This document shows positions 18,052-27,595 of a stretch of 64,000 bases of DNA, piece by piece. Position 1 is the first letter of the stretch, and each line of letters opens with the position of its first letter. This DNA comes from Bacteroidales bacterium UBA1754 (GTDB lineage: Bacteria > Bacteroidota > Bacteroidia > Bacteroidales > Paludibacteraceae). The notes beneath the pieces were generated by a model. The model was not told the DNA's origin. It did not search any database and saw nothing but the letters and a program-made list of their open reading frames with translations. The position numbers and the translations under genes are program-made. Location of the stretch: positions 1-64,000 of the forward strand of contig DCHK01000008.1 in NCBI GenBank assembly GCA_002315615.1, in the 5' to 3' direction.

Positions 18052-19053
18052 TTGAAATATTCTATTCATAAATCAGTTTCTGAAATTGATGAGAAACAGT
18101 GGGAACAGTTGGTAACATCGTCGCCAACTGCTTCTTTTTTTCAAACAAAGGAGTTTTATTGTTTCTTGTCGAAATTGTCGTTTTTGAAACCTTTTGTATA
18201 TGCTGTTTCTTCCGAAGAAAAAATTCAAGCGATTGCAGTTGGTTACTTGGTTTCGGAGAAAGGATTAAAGCGTTACTTTTCGCGAAGAGCTGTAATACTT
18301 GGTGGAGTTTTGATAAATTCGCAAATAGAGAATGAAACGTTGTCGTTTTTCCTCGATGAAATGGCGAAAAAATTAAAACGAAAAGCCATCTACATAGAAA
18401 TTCGTAACAATTCATCTTACGAGCATTTAAAGTCAGTATTTGAAAAATCAGGATTCAAATATCAGCAACATTATAATTTCAAAATTGACACGTCGAATGA
18501 TGATGTTTTGAACCATATTGGCAAAAGCAGAATACGCGACGAAAAAATATCTTTCAATAAAGGTGTTCAAGTTGTTGGAAATCCTTCTGCTGAAGAAGTT
18601 TGTCAGTGGTACGACGTGTTGAAAAATCTGTATTCAAAACGTGTGAAGAAACCATTGTTTCCATTGGAATTTTTTGAAAAAATTGCGAAAGAAGATTTTT
18701 CAAAATTTTTTCTTGTAAAACAAAAAGGGGAAATTATTGGCGGTACACTTTGCCTTTGTTGGGAAAATCGCGTGATGTACGAATGGTTTGCGTGTGGTCA
18801 AGACCGTGATTTACATCAAATTTATCCATCTACAGTGGCTACATTGGCAAGTATAAAATATGCACATTACGAAAAATTTAGCACTTTTGATATGCTTGGC
18901 GCAGGAATGCCAAATCAAAAATATGGTGTTCGTGATTTTAAGAATCATTTTGGCGGAAAATTAGTACAAGAAGGACGTTTTTTGTATATTTGTAACATGT
19001 TTTTTTACGACTTAGGTACTTTTGTTGTGAAATTTATCCAAAAGTATTGCTAA
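18052..19053 (+). CDS. FemAB/GNAT-like acyl- or aminoacyl-transferase
   Basis: 333 residues from a TTG start 2 bp after the previous stop. An ATG is absent from the region, and the longer upstream frame would overlap the deacetylase by 70 bp. WEQLVTSSPTASFFQTKEFYCFL at the start and FLVKQKGEIIGGTLCLCWENRVMYEWFACG followed by MLGAGMPNQKYGVRDFKNHFGG near the end are typical of the FemAB-like/BioF2-like acetyltransferase group found in polysaccharide loci. A transfer of an acyl or aminoacyl group to a sugar is likely; the exact reaction is unknown. Confidence 0.68.
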   Translation: MKYSIHKSVSEIDEKQWEQLVTSSPTASFFQTKEFYCFLSKLSFLKPFVYAVSSEEKIQAIAVGYLVSEKGLKRYFSRRAVILGGVLINSQIENETLSFFLDEMAKKLKRKAIYIEIRNNSSYEHLKSVFEKSGFKYQQHYNFKIDTSNDDVLNHIGKSRIRDEKISFNKGVQVVGNPSAEEVCQWYDVLKNLYSKRVKKPLFPLEFFEKIAKEDFSKFFLVKQKGEIIGGTLCLCWENRVMYEWFACGQDRDLHQIYPSTVATLASIKYAHYEKFSTFDMLGAGMPNQKYGVRDFKNHFGGKLVQEGRFLYICNMFFYDLGTFVVKFIQKYC

Positions 19054-19058
19054 TCAAT

Positions 19059-19066
19059 TACTTTTG
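19059..19066 (+). promoter_or_regulatory. Bacteroidota -7 element upstream of the sugar transferase
   Basis: TACTTTTG lies 5 bp after the previous stop codon and 25 bp ahead of the sugar transferase ATG, suggesting independent transcription of the initiating transferase and Wzi-like gene. Confidence 0.6.
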
Positions 19067-19091
19067 CAATTAAATAGAAAGAGAGGTAGGT

Positions 19092-20615
19092 ATGAAAATT
19101 AAGTTGAATCAAATCAATTTTCGCTTATTGTTTGGGGATGTACTGAATTTGGTCATCGCTTTCTTTGTAACATTATTTTGGATTCCAATTACTTCTCAGC
19201 AACCGATAGAAAAATACGGTCCGCTTTACATCTATTTTTCTATAACTTGGATTCTTGTAGCAGTTTGTTTTGGTAGGTATTTCCGAAAACTTCGTAACGA
19301 GAAATATTTTGTTGCGATTTTTCGACTTTTTTACGGAACTGCAATTTCTTACGTGATATTTTGGGCGTATATCTTTTTTACAAATAACACGTATTCTTCA
19401 TTAGTTTTGTTGGCTATTGTACTTACGTTTTTCTGCACTTTGTTTGCTGCAGAAAGTTTGTTTTTTGCCATAATTTATGCTTCCGACCCCGATGATTTGC
19501 CAATTTATGTCGAGAGAAAAGAGGCAAAAACAGTTCTAAATCCACCTACGACTATTTCTGAAGAAGCATTTGAATTGCAAAAGAAACCAATTTTTGATTT
19601 GGTTGGCGAGCGTGCGTTTGATTTTATATCGAAAAATGCTGATTTGCGCAGTTCAAACACCTATATGCTTTGCACAAATGAAATCTTTAATTTTGAAAAT
19701 ATACTGCCGTATCGTTATGACGTAATAGTGAACGTGCGTCGTTTGAACAATGTTCGAGGCATCAATAAAATGTTTTCTACCATCAATAATAAATTGCCTG
19801 ACAATGGTATTATTATTGGTTGTTTCAAAGATAAAAGCACCAAGAAAAAAGAAATTTTAGACAAATATCCTAAAGTTATCAATTGGATTGTTTATTCTGT
19901 TTATTATTTCGTTAAACGTGTTGTTCCAAAATTGTTTATTACTAAGCGTTTGTATTACGATATAACAAAAGGAAAAAGACGCGTGTTGTCCAAAACCGAA
20001 GTTTACGGACGTTTGTATTATTGTGGTTTTGAAGTTTTGAACGAAAAAAAATGTAATCAATATACTTACTTTGTAGCAAGACGTATTAAAGAGCCACCAA
20101 TGCAAATGAAACGCCGTTATGGTCCAATTATTTCGCTGAATCGTGTGGGAAAGGGTGGTAAACGTTTCCAATTTTACAAAATGCGTACAATGTATCCGTA
20201 TTCTGAGTTTTTGCAGGAATATATTTTTAAAAAATGCAGTTTGCGCGAGGGTGGAAAATTCAATCACGATATTCGTGTAAGTTCGACCGGAAAACTTTTC
20301 CGCAGATATTGGATTGACGAATTGCCTATGTTTATAAATCTTTTAAAAGGCGATATGAAATTTGTGGGTGTTCGTCCGTTGTCTAAGCAGTATTTTAGCC
20401 TGTATTGCAACGAATTGCAGGAACTTCGTACGAAATTCAAGCCGGGATTATTTCCGCCATTTTATGCAGATATGCCAAAAACATTGGATGATATTCAGGC
20501 ATCGGAAATGAAATATTTGCGTATGTGCGAAAAAAAAGGTTCTTTTATTACGGACATTATTTATTTGTGGAAGATTTTTGTGAATATTGTATTTAAAAGA
20601 GCAAGATCCAAATAA
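19092..20615 (+). CDS. Polyprenyl-phosphate sugar-phosphate transferase (initiating glycosyltransferase), unusual architecture
   Basis: 507 residues. Four membrane helices span about residues 8-135. A soluble middle domain at about 165-330 reads like a degenerate methyltransferase-type domain (LPDNGIIIGCF). The bacterial sugar transferase core (PF02397) runs from about 335: GPIISLNRVGKGGKRFQFYKMRTM, SSTGKLFRRYWIDELPMFINLLKGDMKFVGVRPL, with the Asp-Glu dyad. It would start the repeat unit by placing a sugar phosphate on undecaprenyl phosphate. Oddly, the hydrophobic re-entrant helix that normally directly precedes the core is not visible. Confidence 0.82.
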   Translation: MKIKLNQINFRLLFGDVLNLVIAFFVTLFWIPITSQQPIEKYGPLYIYFSITWILVAVCFGRYFRKLRNEKYFVAIFRLFYGTAISYVIFWAYIFFTNNTYSSLVLLAIVLTFFCTLFAAESLFFAIIYASDPDDLPIYVERKEAKTVLNPPTTISEEAFELQKKPIFDLVGERAFDFISKNADLRSSNTYMLCTNEIFNFENILPYRYDVIVNVRRLNNVRGINKMFSTINNKLPDNGIIIGCFKDKSTKKKEILDKYPKVINWIVYSVYYFVKRVVPKLFITKRLYYDITKGKRRVLSKTEVYGRLYYCGFEVLNEKKCNQYTYFVARRIKEPPMQMKRRYGPIISLNRVGKGGKRFQFYKMRTMYPYSEFLQEYIFKKCSLREGGKFNHDIRVSSTGKLFRRYWIDELPMFINLLKGDMKFVGVRPLSKQYFSLYCNELQELRTKFKPGLFPPFYADMPKTLDDIQASEMKYLRMCEKKGSFITDIIYLWKIFVNIVFKRARSK

Positions 20616-20640
20616 ATTTATTGAAAACGAAAATTATTTT

Positions 20641-22428
20641 ATGAGAAAAAAAATACTCTTTCTTTTTTGTTGTTTTTGTGGTTTGTCGGTTTTTTCGCAA
20701 GAAAATCCGCAAAATATTTCATACGAAAGAATCTACGATTTCATCGATGAATTGGCGAATAATAAGGTTATAGAAATCAATTCTCACGTGAAACCATATA
20801 GTCGTCAGTTGATAGCAGAAAAACTGCAAGAAGCACAATCGAAAGATTCTTTACTGAACGTGAGACAACGCGAAGAAGTAAAATTTTTCTTGAATGATTA
20901 TGCACTTGAGTGCGACACCGTTCCAACTGGTTATGTAAAGTGGACTGACAATAAGAAATTTACACTTTCGTTGTTTCAGCCAGCATTTTGTTATAAACAA
21001 GAAAATAATAATTTCAAAATGCGCATTGTGCCATTTATTGGTGCTGATGTGTACATAAACAAGAAAGGTTCAATTATACATCGTTACTATGGCGCCGAAT
21101 TGTCGGCTGACATTATGCAACACGTTGCTGTGTGGGGTAGTTTTCGCGACCATTCATACAACGGCAATCATTTGAAAACTGGATATTTTCCTACAAGAAA
21201 TGACAAACGAAATGGCGCAAGAATTTCTCAATCGTCATACTTGAATTTGTTGCCGGGTTGTGAATATAAAGAGGCGGATTATGGTGGCGACTATAGCGAT
21301 ATGCGTGCAGGAATATCAGCATACACTTGGTGGGGAAGTGTTTCTGTTTTGAAAGATAATTTGGAGTGGGGCGACAATTACCATGGCTCCAATGTGATTT
21401 CTGGTCGTGCGCCTTCTTTCCCGATGATTTCGTTGAAACTCACTCCTTGCAAATGGTTTCAGTTGGACTACATTCATGGTTGGTTGGTAAGTAATGTAAT
21501 TGATTCTACAAATTACTACGTTCAAGAAGAGAGCACAAAAGGTGGAGAAGTAATTACTACAAAACAATATCGTCCACGCAACAAATATATTGCTGCTAAT
21601 ATGATGACTTTCAGACCAGTGAAGAATTTGAGTCTGTCGTTAGGAAATTCTATTATTTATGCCGAAAATTCCGTTCACGCAGCATTTTTCTTGCCGATAG
21701 GATATTACAAATCTATCGACCATATGCAAACAAAAGGTTTAGGAACTGAAAATCAGAATTCTCAAATTTTCTTCAATATCAGTTCACGAAATTTGAAACA
21801 CGTGCATTTATATTGTTCGATGTATCTTGATGAATTTAAATTAGATAGATTAAAAAAAGGCAATTCGGAGAATAATTTATTTTCGTATAAGGTCGGTACG
21901 CGAATTTCGGATTTTCCTTTGAAAAACTTATCGTTTACGGCAGAGTTTACGCGTTCTAACATAATGAATTACAAACATTCAATTCAATCGCTTACGTGGG
22001 CATCAAATTCATATAATTTAGGAAGTTATCTTGGTGATAATTCGCAAGACATTTATTTGGCTTTGCAATATAAACCCATTAGAGGTTTGGATTTTACGCT
22101 TTCGTACACAAACGCAACAAAATACAACGACTACGAATATATTCGACGTGATGTTGGCAATGCCATAGCACAAAAACCATACGACGAAAAAGTATGGAAA
22201 AACGATGAAATTTGTTTCAATGTATTGTATGAAATATGTAATAATATATTCATTCACTTGGATTTGGCTTGGAATAATGCACGTGCTTACGATATGTCGT
22301 GGAAGAAAAGCAAAGCAATTGTCAGTGAAAACTGCTTGACCGAACAACAGTTTTTGGATAAATATACGCCAAAATTTTACCAAGGTGAGAATTTTTCTGC
22401 TATCTTTGGAGTAAATATAGGATTTTAG
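20641..22428 (+). CDS. Wzi-like outer-membrane capsule assembly protein
   Basis: 595 residues from ATG 20641, where a signal peptide begins (MRKKILFLFCCFCGLSVFSQ, cleavage after the Ser or Gln). The start was chosen for the signal peptide; the frame is open further upstream into the preceding gene. Many alternating aromatic beta strands, WGSVSVLKDNLEWGDNYHGS, and a C-terminal strand ending in Phe fit the PF14052 Wzi family. Wzi proteins anchor or assemble capsule at the outer membrane, which supports capsule as the product of this locus. Confidence 0.8.
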   Translation: MRKKILFLFCCFCGLSVFSQENPQNISYERIYDFIDELANNKVIEINSHVKPYSRQLIAEKLQEAQSKDSLLNVRQREEVKFFLNDYALECDTVPTGYVKWTDNKKFTLSLFQPAFCYKQENNNFKMRIVPFIGADVYINKKGSIIHRYYGAELSADIMQHVAVWGSFRDHSYNGNHLKTGYFPTRNDKRNGARISQSSYLNLLPGCEYKEADYGGDYSDMRAGISAYTWWGSVSVLKDNLEWGDNYHGSNVISGRAPSFPMISLKLTPCKWFQLDYIHGWLVSNVIDSTNYYVQEESTKGGEVITTKQYRPRNKYIAANMMTFRPVKNLSLSLGNSIIYAENSVHAAFFLPIGYYKSIDHMQTKGLGTENQNSQIFFNISSRNLKHVHLYCSMYLDEFKLDRLKKGNSENNLFSYKVGTRISDFPLKNLSFTAEFTRSNIMNYKHSIQSLTWASNSYNLGSYLGDNSQDIYLALQYKPIRGLDFTLSYTNATKYNDYEYIRRDVGNAIAQKPYDEKVWKNDEICFNVLYEICNNIFIHLDLAWNNARAYDMSWKKSKAIVSENCLTEQQFLDKYTPKFYQGENFSAIFGVNIGF

Positions 22429-22470
22429 AGAAAGTCCAACAAAATTAGAAACTTATAATTTTATTCGTAT

Positions 22471-23592
22471 ATGAAAAAAATACAGATGGTTGACTTAAAG
22501 AGTCAATACGAAAAAATTAAACCACAAATTGACGCCGCAATCCAACAAGTGATTGATACTACGGCATTTGTAAAAGGTCCTATTACTACAGAATTCCAAC
22601 AGAATTTGGAAAAGTACCTTGGCGTGAAACACGTAATTCCGGTAGGAAACGGAACTGATGCGTTGCAAATTTCTTTGATGGCACTCGGTTTGAAACCTGG
22701 CGACGAGGTAATTGTGCCGACTTTCACATTTATTGCTTCAGCAGAAGTTATTGCTTTGCTTGGTTTGACACCAGTTTTGGTAGATGTTGATGAAGATACA
22801 TTCAACGCATCAATTGACGCAATAGAAAAAGCCATTACACCTAAAACAAAAGCGATTATTCCAGTACATCTTTTCGGTCAGTGTGCCGATATGGAAAGCA
22901 TTTTGAACATTGCAAAAAAACATAATTTGGCAGTTGTTGAAGATGCTTGTCAAGCAATTGGTTCTGTCTATACATTTTCTGACGGACACAAAGCACAAGC
23001 AGGTTGTATGGGTAATATCGGATGTACATCATTTTTCCCTTCAAAAAACCTTGGTTGCTATGGCGATGGTGGTGCTATTTTTACAAACGATGATGAATTG
23101 GCAGAACAAATTCGTATCATTGCAAACCACGGAATGAAAGTTCGTTATTATCACGATTTGGTTGGTGTTAATTCTCGTTTGGATAGCATCCAAGCGGCAG
23201 TTTTGAACGAAAAACTTAAATATCTTGATGAATATATTGCTGCCCGTCAAAAAGCCGCTGCTTTTTACGATAAAGCATTCGCCGGTTGCGATAAGATTAA
23301 GACTCCTGCTCGTTACGGCAAATCTACTCACGTTTTCCATCAATATACATTGCAAGTGAAAGGTGATAGAAACGCATTACAAGCAGCATTGAAAGAAAAA
23401 AATATTCCTGCAATGATTTATTATCCAGTTCCTTTGCACTTGCAAAAAGCATATAAAGACGAGAGATATAAATCGGGTGATTTTGTGGTATCTGAAAAAC
23501 TTTGCTCTTGTGTTTTGAGTTTGCCTATGCATACCGAATTGGACGAAGAACAACTTGTTTACATTACCGAAACTTTAAAAAGTTTGCTATAA
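22471..23592 (+). CDS. DegT/DnrJ/EryC1 aminotransferase (WbpE-like)
   Basis: 373 residues, PLP-dependent sugar aminotransferase. [45 protein letters not shown] and [21 protein letters not shown] (with the PLP-binding Lys) are all present. Followed by an N-acetyltransferase and a Gfo/Idh/MocA dehydrogenase, the trio matches WbpE-WbpD-WbpB, which converts UDP-GlcNAcA to UDP-2,3-diacetamido-2,3-dideoxyglucuronate. The amino group would be placed at C3 using glutamate. Confidence 0.85.
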   Translation: MKKIQMVDLKSQYEKIKPQIDAAIQQVIDTTAFVKGPITTEFQQNLEKYLGVKHVIPVGNGTDALQISLMALGLKPGDEVIVPTFTFIASAEVIALLGLTPVLVDVDEDTFNASIDAIEKAITPKTKAIIPVHLFGQCADMESILNIAKKHNLAVVEDACQAIGSVYTFSDGHKAQAGCMGNIGCTSFFPSKNLGCYGDGGAIFTNDDELAEQIRIIANHGMKVRYYHDLVGVNSRLDSIQAAVLNEKLKYLDEYIAARQKAAAFYDKAFAGCDKIKTPARYGKSTHVFHQYTLQVKGDRNALQAALKEKNIPAMIYYPVPLHLQKAYKDERYKSGDFVVSEKLCSCVLSLPMHTELDEEQLVYITETLKSLL

Positions 23593-23596
23593 AGTT

Positions 23597-24178
23597 ATGG
23601 AAAAGGAATATTTCAAACACGAATCGTCGTACGTTGATGATGGATGCGAAATAGGCAAAGGAACGAAAATTTGGCATTTTTCGCACATTATGGCAAATTG
23701 CAAAATAGGTGAAGATTGCAATATCGGACAGAATGTAGTAATTTCTCCAGATGTTGTTTTGGGAAATAATGTAAAAATTCAAAACAATGTATCAGTTTAT
23801 ACGGGTGTAATTTGCGAAGATGATGTTTTTTTGGGGCCTTCGATGGTTTTTACAAACGTGATAAATCCACGTAGCCACGTTTCTCGTAAGAGTGAATACA
23901 AACAAACTCTTATTAGAAAAGGAGCGAGTGTAGGCGCAAATGCTACAATCGTTTGCGGACACGAAATAGGACAGTTTGCATTGATTGGAGCGGGAAGCGT
24001 TGTAACAAAAGATGTAAAACCATACGCTTTGATGGTGGGAAATCCTGCCCATCGCATCGGTTGGGTAAGTGCATACGGAGAAAAACTTCATTTCGATGAA
24101 GATGGTTTTGCAGTTTGTCCGGCCACAGGCGAAAAATATCAACTAAAAGATGGAGAAGTTTCATTGTATAGTAAGTAA
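23597..24178 (+). CDS. Hexapeptide N-acetyltransferase (WbpD-like)
   Basis: 193 residues, nearly all left-handed beta helix, opening with [28 protein letters not shown] and including [32 protein letters not shown]. This is the WbpD/WlbB group that acetylates the 3-amino group of UDP-GlcNAc3NA. It starts 4 bp after the aminotransferase and precedes the dehydrogenase, so the pathway context supports the assignment. The C-terminal [24 protein letters not shown] is a tail also known from WbpD relatives. Confidence 0.85.
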   Translation: MEKEYFKHESSYVDDGCEIGKGTKIWHFSHIMANCKIGEDCNIGQNVVISPDVVLGNNVKIQNNVSVYTGVICEDDVFLGPSMVFTNVINPRSHVSRKSEYKQTLIRKGASVGANATIVCGHEIGQFALIGAGSVVTKDVKPYALMVGNPAHRIGWVSAYGEKLHFDEDGFAVCPATGEKYQLKDGEVSLYSK

Positions 24179-24203
24179 AGTAACAGTTAAATAATTATTA
24201 ATC

Positions 24204-25226
24204 ATGATTAAATTTGCGGTAATAGGACAGGGACATATCGGCAAGCGCCACGCCGAAATGATTCGCCGTAATCCTGATTCAGAATTGGTGGCAGTATGTG
24301 ATGTTCTTCCCAAAGAACAAACAGGTTGTGAAAATATCGAAGTACCTTATTTTTCAAGCATTGATGAATTGCTTGGTGCAGGTCTTGATATTGATGTAAT
24401 TAACGTATGTACTCCAAATGGTTTTCATGCAGAATATGCGTGCAAGGCTTTGGAAGCAAGAAAACACGTTGTGTTGGAAAAACCGATTGCTTTGAGCAAA
24501 GGTGATGCAGAAAAAATTCTTTTCAAATCGTTGGAGGTTTCGAAACACGTATTTTGCGTTATGCAAAATCGTTATTCGCCACCTTCGGAATGGTTAAAAG
24601 ACATCACTACAAACAAAGTACTTGGCGATATTTATATGGTTAAACTCGATTGCTATTGGAATCGTGATGATCGTTATTACAAAAAAGGGAATTGGCACGG
24701 AACTGCTGATCTTGATGGTGGTACTTTGTTCACTCAATTTTCTCACTTTATCGACATTATGTATTGGTTGTTTGGTGATATTACCAACATTCGTGGTAAT
24801 TTCAACGATTTCAATCACCAAGAACTTACAGCATTTGAAGATAGCGGTGTAGTAACATTCGACTTTGTGAATGGTGGAATGGGTTGTATCAACTACTCAA
24901 CATCTGTTTGGGATACAAATCTTGAAAGTTCAATCACCATTATTGGTTCGAAAGGAACGGTAAAAGTGGCTGGACAGTATATGAACGATGTAGTTTATTG
25001 TCACGTAAAAGATTACGAAATGCCAGAGTTAGCACCTTCTAATCCACCAAATGACTATGGTGCTTACAAAGGTTCTGCTCAAAACCATCATTATGTAATT
25101 CAAAACGTAGTTGAGAAATTGACAGGAAAAACAACCATTACAACTAATTTGCTCGAAGGCTTGAAAGTCGTTGATATTATTGAACGCATCTATCAAGTTC
25201 GCGACAAAGAATGGAAGAAAAAATAG
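24204..25226 (+). CDS. Gfo/Idh/MocA dehydrogenase (WbpB-like)
   Basis: 340 residues. The N-terminal Rossmann domain has VIGQGHIGKRHAEMIRRNPDSELVAVCDV and the conserved EKPIALS. The C-terminal alpha/beta domain has DGGTLFTQFSHFIDIMYWLFGD. In Pseudomonas WbpB oxidises C3 of UDP-GlcNAcA so WbpE can aminate it; the same role is inferred here from the gene order. It is the last plus-strand gene before a convergent terminator. The UDP-GlcNAc 6-dehydrogenase (WbpA) needed upstream is not in the window. Confidence 0.85.
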   Translation: MIKFAVIGQGHIGKRHAEMIRRNPDSELVAVCDVLPKEQTGCENIEVPYFSSIDELLGAGLDIDVINVCTPNGFHAEYACKALEARKHVVLEKPIALSKGDAEKILFKSLEVSKHVFCVMQNRYSPPSEWLKDITTNKVLGDIYMVKLDCYWNRDDRYYKKGNWHGTADLDGGTLFTQFSHFIDIMYWLFGDITNIRGNFNDFNHQELTAFEDSGVVTFDFVNGGMGCINYSTSVWDTNLESSITIIGSKGTVKVAGQYMNDVVYCHVKDYEMPELAPSNPPNDYGAYKGSAQNHHYVIQNVVEKLTGKTTITTNLLEGLKVVDIIERIYQVRDKEWKKK

Positions 25227-25240
25227 AGTAGTGCGTTTGC

Positions 25241-25288
25241 ATAAAAAAAACTCGTCATTGTTGAAAAACGCTGACAAGTTTTTTTTAT
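25241..25288. terminator. Bidirectional intrinsic terminator between convergent operons
   Basis: A 17-bp stem (25241-25257 with 25272-25288) with one G-U wobble and a 14-base loop. Eight A on one side and eight T on the other allow termination in both directions. It lies exactly between the WbpB-like gene and panB. Confidence 0.88.
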
Positions 25289-25300
25289 GTTTAATCAAGA

Positions 25301-26122
25301 CTAATACTCTTCTTCTTTGTTTGGGAAAGTAACTTCTTTCACGTCGGTTACGTATTGTTTGATGGCATTTGTCATCACTTCGTGCAAATTGGCATAGCGA
25401 CGAAGGAAACGTGGCGAAAATCCTTGATTCATACCAAGCATATCGTGAATGACAAGTACTTGTCCGTCGGTTCCGCTACCTGCACCAATACCAATAGTAG
25501 GTATGACCAAAGATTTTGTAACTTCGGTAGCCAAAACTGCAGGAATTTTTTCGAGTACAATGGCACTGCAACCGATTTCTTGTAAAAGTTGAGCATCGTG
25601 TTTCAGCTTTTCGGCTTCTTTTTCTTCTTTTGCACGTACAGTGTATGTTCCGTATTTGTTAATGGATTGTGGCATCAGTCCAAGATGACCGACAACGGGA
25701 ATACCTGCGTCAATTATTTTTTTAATATCGGGCAAAAGTTCTTCGCCACCTTCAATTTTTATAGCATCTGCACCCGTTTCTTTCATAATGCGCACAGCAG
25801 CATCGAGCGATTGCAAAGGATTCCCGACGCAATAACCGAAAGGCATATCAACTACAACCAAAGCACGTTTCACTGCGTGTGCTACTGCTTTTCCGTGATA
25901 AATCATTTGGTCGAGCGAAATAGGAAGGGTAGTTTGGTTTCCACACATTACATTTGAGGCAGAATCGCCAACCAAAATCATATCTACACCTGCACCATCT
26001 ACTATAGACGCCATAGTGTAGTCGTATGATGTTAACATACTGATTTTCTCGCCTCTATCTTTCATTTCTTTGAGGCGATGAACGGTAACTTTACGTATAT
26101 CGTCTTGTTTAACTGCTGACAT
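25301..26122 (-). CDS. panB: 3-methyl-2-oxobutanoate hydroxymethyltransferase
   Basis: 273 residues from the ATG at 26122, chosen over an upstream in-frame start because a promoter (26140-26147) lies between. It forms ketopantoate from alpha-ketoisovalerate and methylene-tetrahydrofolate in pantothenate synthesis. Visible are SMLTSYDYTMASIVDGAGVDMILVGDS (metal-site Asp), MPFGY, IKIEGG, VVGHLGLMPQS, and VLEKIPA with the catalytic Glu. Substrate-loop and barrel motifs are intact. It is the last gene of the minus-strand group. Confidence 0.96.
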   Translation of the reverse strand: MSAVKQDDIRKVTVHRLKEMKDRGEKISMLTSYDYTMASIVDGAGVDMILVGDSASNVMCGNQTTLPISLDQMIYHGKAVAHAVKRALVVVDMPFGYCVGNPLQSLDAAVRIMKETGADAIKIEGGEELLPDIKKIIDAGIPVVGHLGLMPQSINKYGTYTVRAKEEKEAEKLKHDAQLLQEIGCSAIVLEKIPAVLATEVTKSLVIPTIGIGAGSGTDGQVLVIHDMLGMNQGFSPRFLRRYANLHEVMTNAIKQYVTDVKEVTFPNKEEEY

Positions 26123-26139
26123 AATTTTTATTTTTTTTG

Positions 26140-26147
26140 CAAAGTTA
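26140..26147 (-). promoter_or_regulatory. Bacteroidota -7 element upstream of panB
   Basis: On the minus strand this reads TAACTTTG, matching TAnnTTTG, 17 bp before the panB ATG and in the gap after the MATE gene. Confidence 0.65.
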
Positions 26148-26225
26148 GATAAAAAAGTATAATGTTGAAGTCGCAAAGCACAAAAACAAACTCTTTTCTA
26201 ATTACTAATCACTTTCAACTTTTTA

Positions 26226-27593
26226 CTACACAAATCCTTTTGATAACCATTTTTTGCTCCACCAACGTTTTACGAAAATTGCACCACGAATATTTTCGTC
26301 GAGCAAAAAGGCAAACCACATTCCTGCTAATCCCCAACCGAGCGAAATGCCGAATATATAACTTAATCCTACAGAAACTGTCCACATCACAATTATGCCA
26401 ACAATAGTGCAGAAATAAATGTCGCCCGTAGAGCGCAACGAGTTGACAAAGAAAATGTTGATGGCACGTCCGTTTTCAAGTATTACATCAATCCACAAAA
26501 TTACAATGCCCATCTTGATAATTACTTCGTTTTGAGTAAGCAATGGAAAAACAAACTCTCCAGAAAGTGCAATGATAGTAGATATTACAATGGTGCAAAA
26601 TATAGAAAGTTTAATGCCATATTTACCAAAAACAAATGCAGCATTGGTGTGCCTTTCGCCCACAAGATGTCCTACAACAATGGCTGCACCTTGACCGATA
26701 GCCAAAGCGAGCAAATATGAGAACATTACCAAATTCATACAATAGGCACGTGCCGTAAGTGCCTCGTTACCAAGCATATTGATAAAATAAGTAATGACGA
26801 CTTGCGAAAGACTATACGAAATTTGTTCGCCAGCCGATGGCAATCCTATTTTTAGCAAGTTTTTTAACTCGTTTTTCGGGAAAGGTATAAACCATTGAAC
26901 TGGAAAACGTGGAATGTGCTTTTTCTTTAAGAAATAGAACAAAAGTAGTACGGCAACTCCTCGACTGATAGATGTAGAAATAGCGGCACCTTCGGCTCCA
27001 AGTCTTGGCATACCGAATTCTCCGAAAATAAGCATATAATTACCGAAAAAGTTTATTACATTCACCACAAGTGTAACAATCATAGGGTAGTAAGCCTTGT
27101 CTGCAGCACGCAGAGCAGCCGAAAGCGTCATCGAAATTGCTTGTAAAAAGGCAAATGCGCCGACAATTTTCATATATGGCAGTGCATCGAGCATCAAATC
27201 GGAACGAAGTCCCATCAACTCGAGTGCCGAGCGACCACCAAAATACAACGAAGCGCTTACCAAAACGCCAATTAAGGTGTTAAGTGCCAAAGAAATACCG
27301 ACTACTTGTACTTCTTTTTTCCCTTCTTTTGCACCCAAATATTGTGCGCAAAGTACAGAAGTTCCAAGTGCTACCACCTGAAATACCAAAAAAGCAAGAT
27401 TCACAATTTGATTGACAAAACCGACTGCCGCAACGCTGTTGTCGCTATATCGGCTCAACATAAATGTGTCCATTGCGCCAAGCATCATCATCAGTAGCGT
27501 TTCGACGAAAATTGGCATTGCTACATTCTTCAGTCTGATGCGGAGTTCGCCGTTGGCAAACGCTTTTTTCATTCTCGATGATACAGCATTCAT
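26226..27593 (-). CDS. MATE family efflux transporter
   Basis: 455 residues with twelve predicted membrane helices in two similar halves. AMPIFVETLLMMMLGAMDTFMLSRYSDNSVAAVGFVNQI and, in the second half, LKIGLPSAGEQISYSLSQVVITYFINMLGNEALTARAY, are MATE hallmarks. It would export drugs or metabolites against a Na+ or H+ gradient. It lies 2 bp after the SDR-like gene and may be co-transcribed with it. A role as polysaccharide flippase is less likely, because Wzx proteins belong to a different MOP branch. Confidence 0.92.
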   Translation of the reverse strand: MNAVSSRMKKAFANGELRIRLKNVAMPIFVETLLMMMLGAMDTFMLSRYSDNSVAAVGFVNQIVNLAFLVFQVVALGTSVLCAQYLGAKEGKKEVQVVGISLALNTLIGVLVSASLYFGGRSALELMGLRSDLMLDALPYMKIVGAFAFLQAISMTLSAALRAADKAYYPMIVTLVVNVINFFGNYMLIFGEFGMPRLGAEGAAISTSISRGVAVLLLFYFLKKKHIPRFPVQWFIPFPKNELKNLLKIGLPSAGEQISYSLSQVVITYFINMLGNEALTARAYCMNLVMFSYLLALAIGQGAAIVVGHLVGERHTNAAFVFGKYGIKLSIFCTIVISTIIALSGEFVFPLLTQNEVIIKMGIVILWIDVILENGRAINIFFVNSLRSTGDIYFCTIVGIIVMWTVSVGLSYIFGISLGWGLAGMWFAFLLDENIRGAIFVKRWWSKKWLSKGFV

Positions 27594-27595
27594 AT

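Noticed and set aside
26226..27593. MATE protein as the capsule flippase Wzx
   Set aside because: Sequence is closest to drug-exporter MATE proteins and the gene is in a different operon on the opposite strand from the glycan genes.
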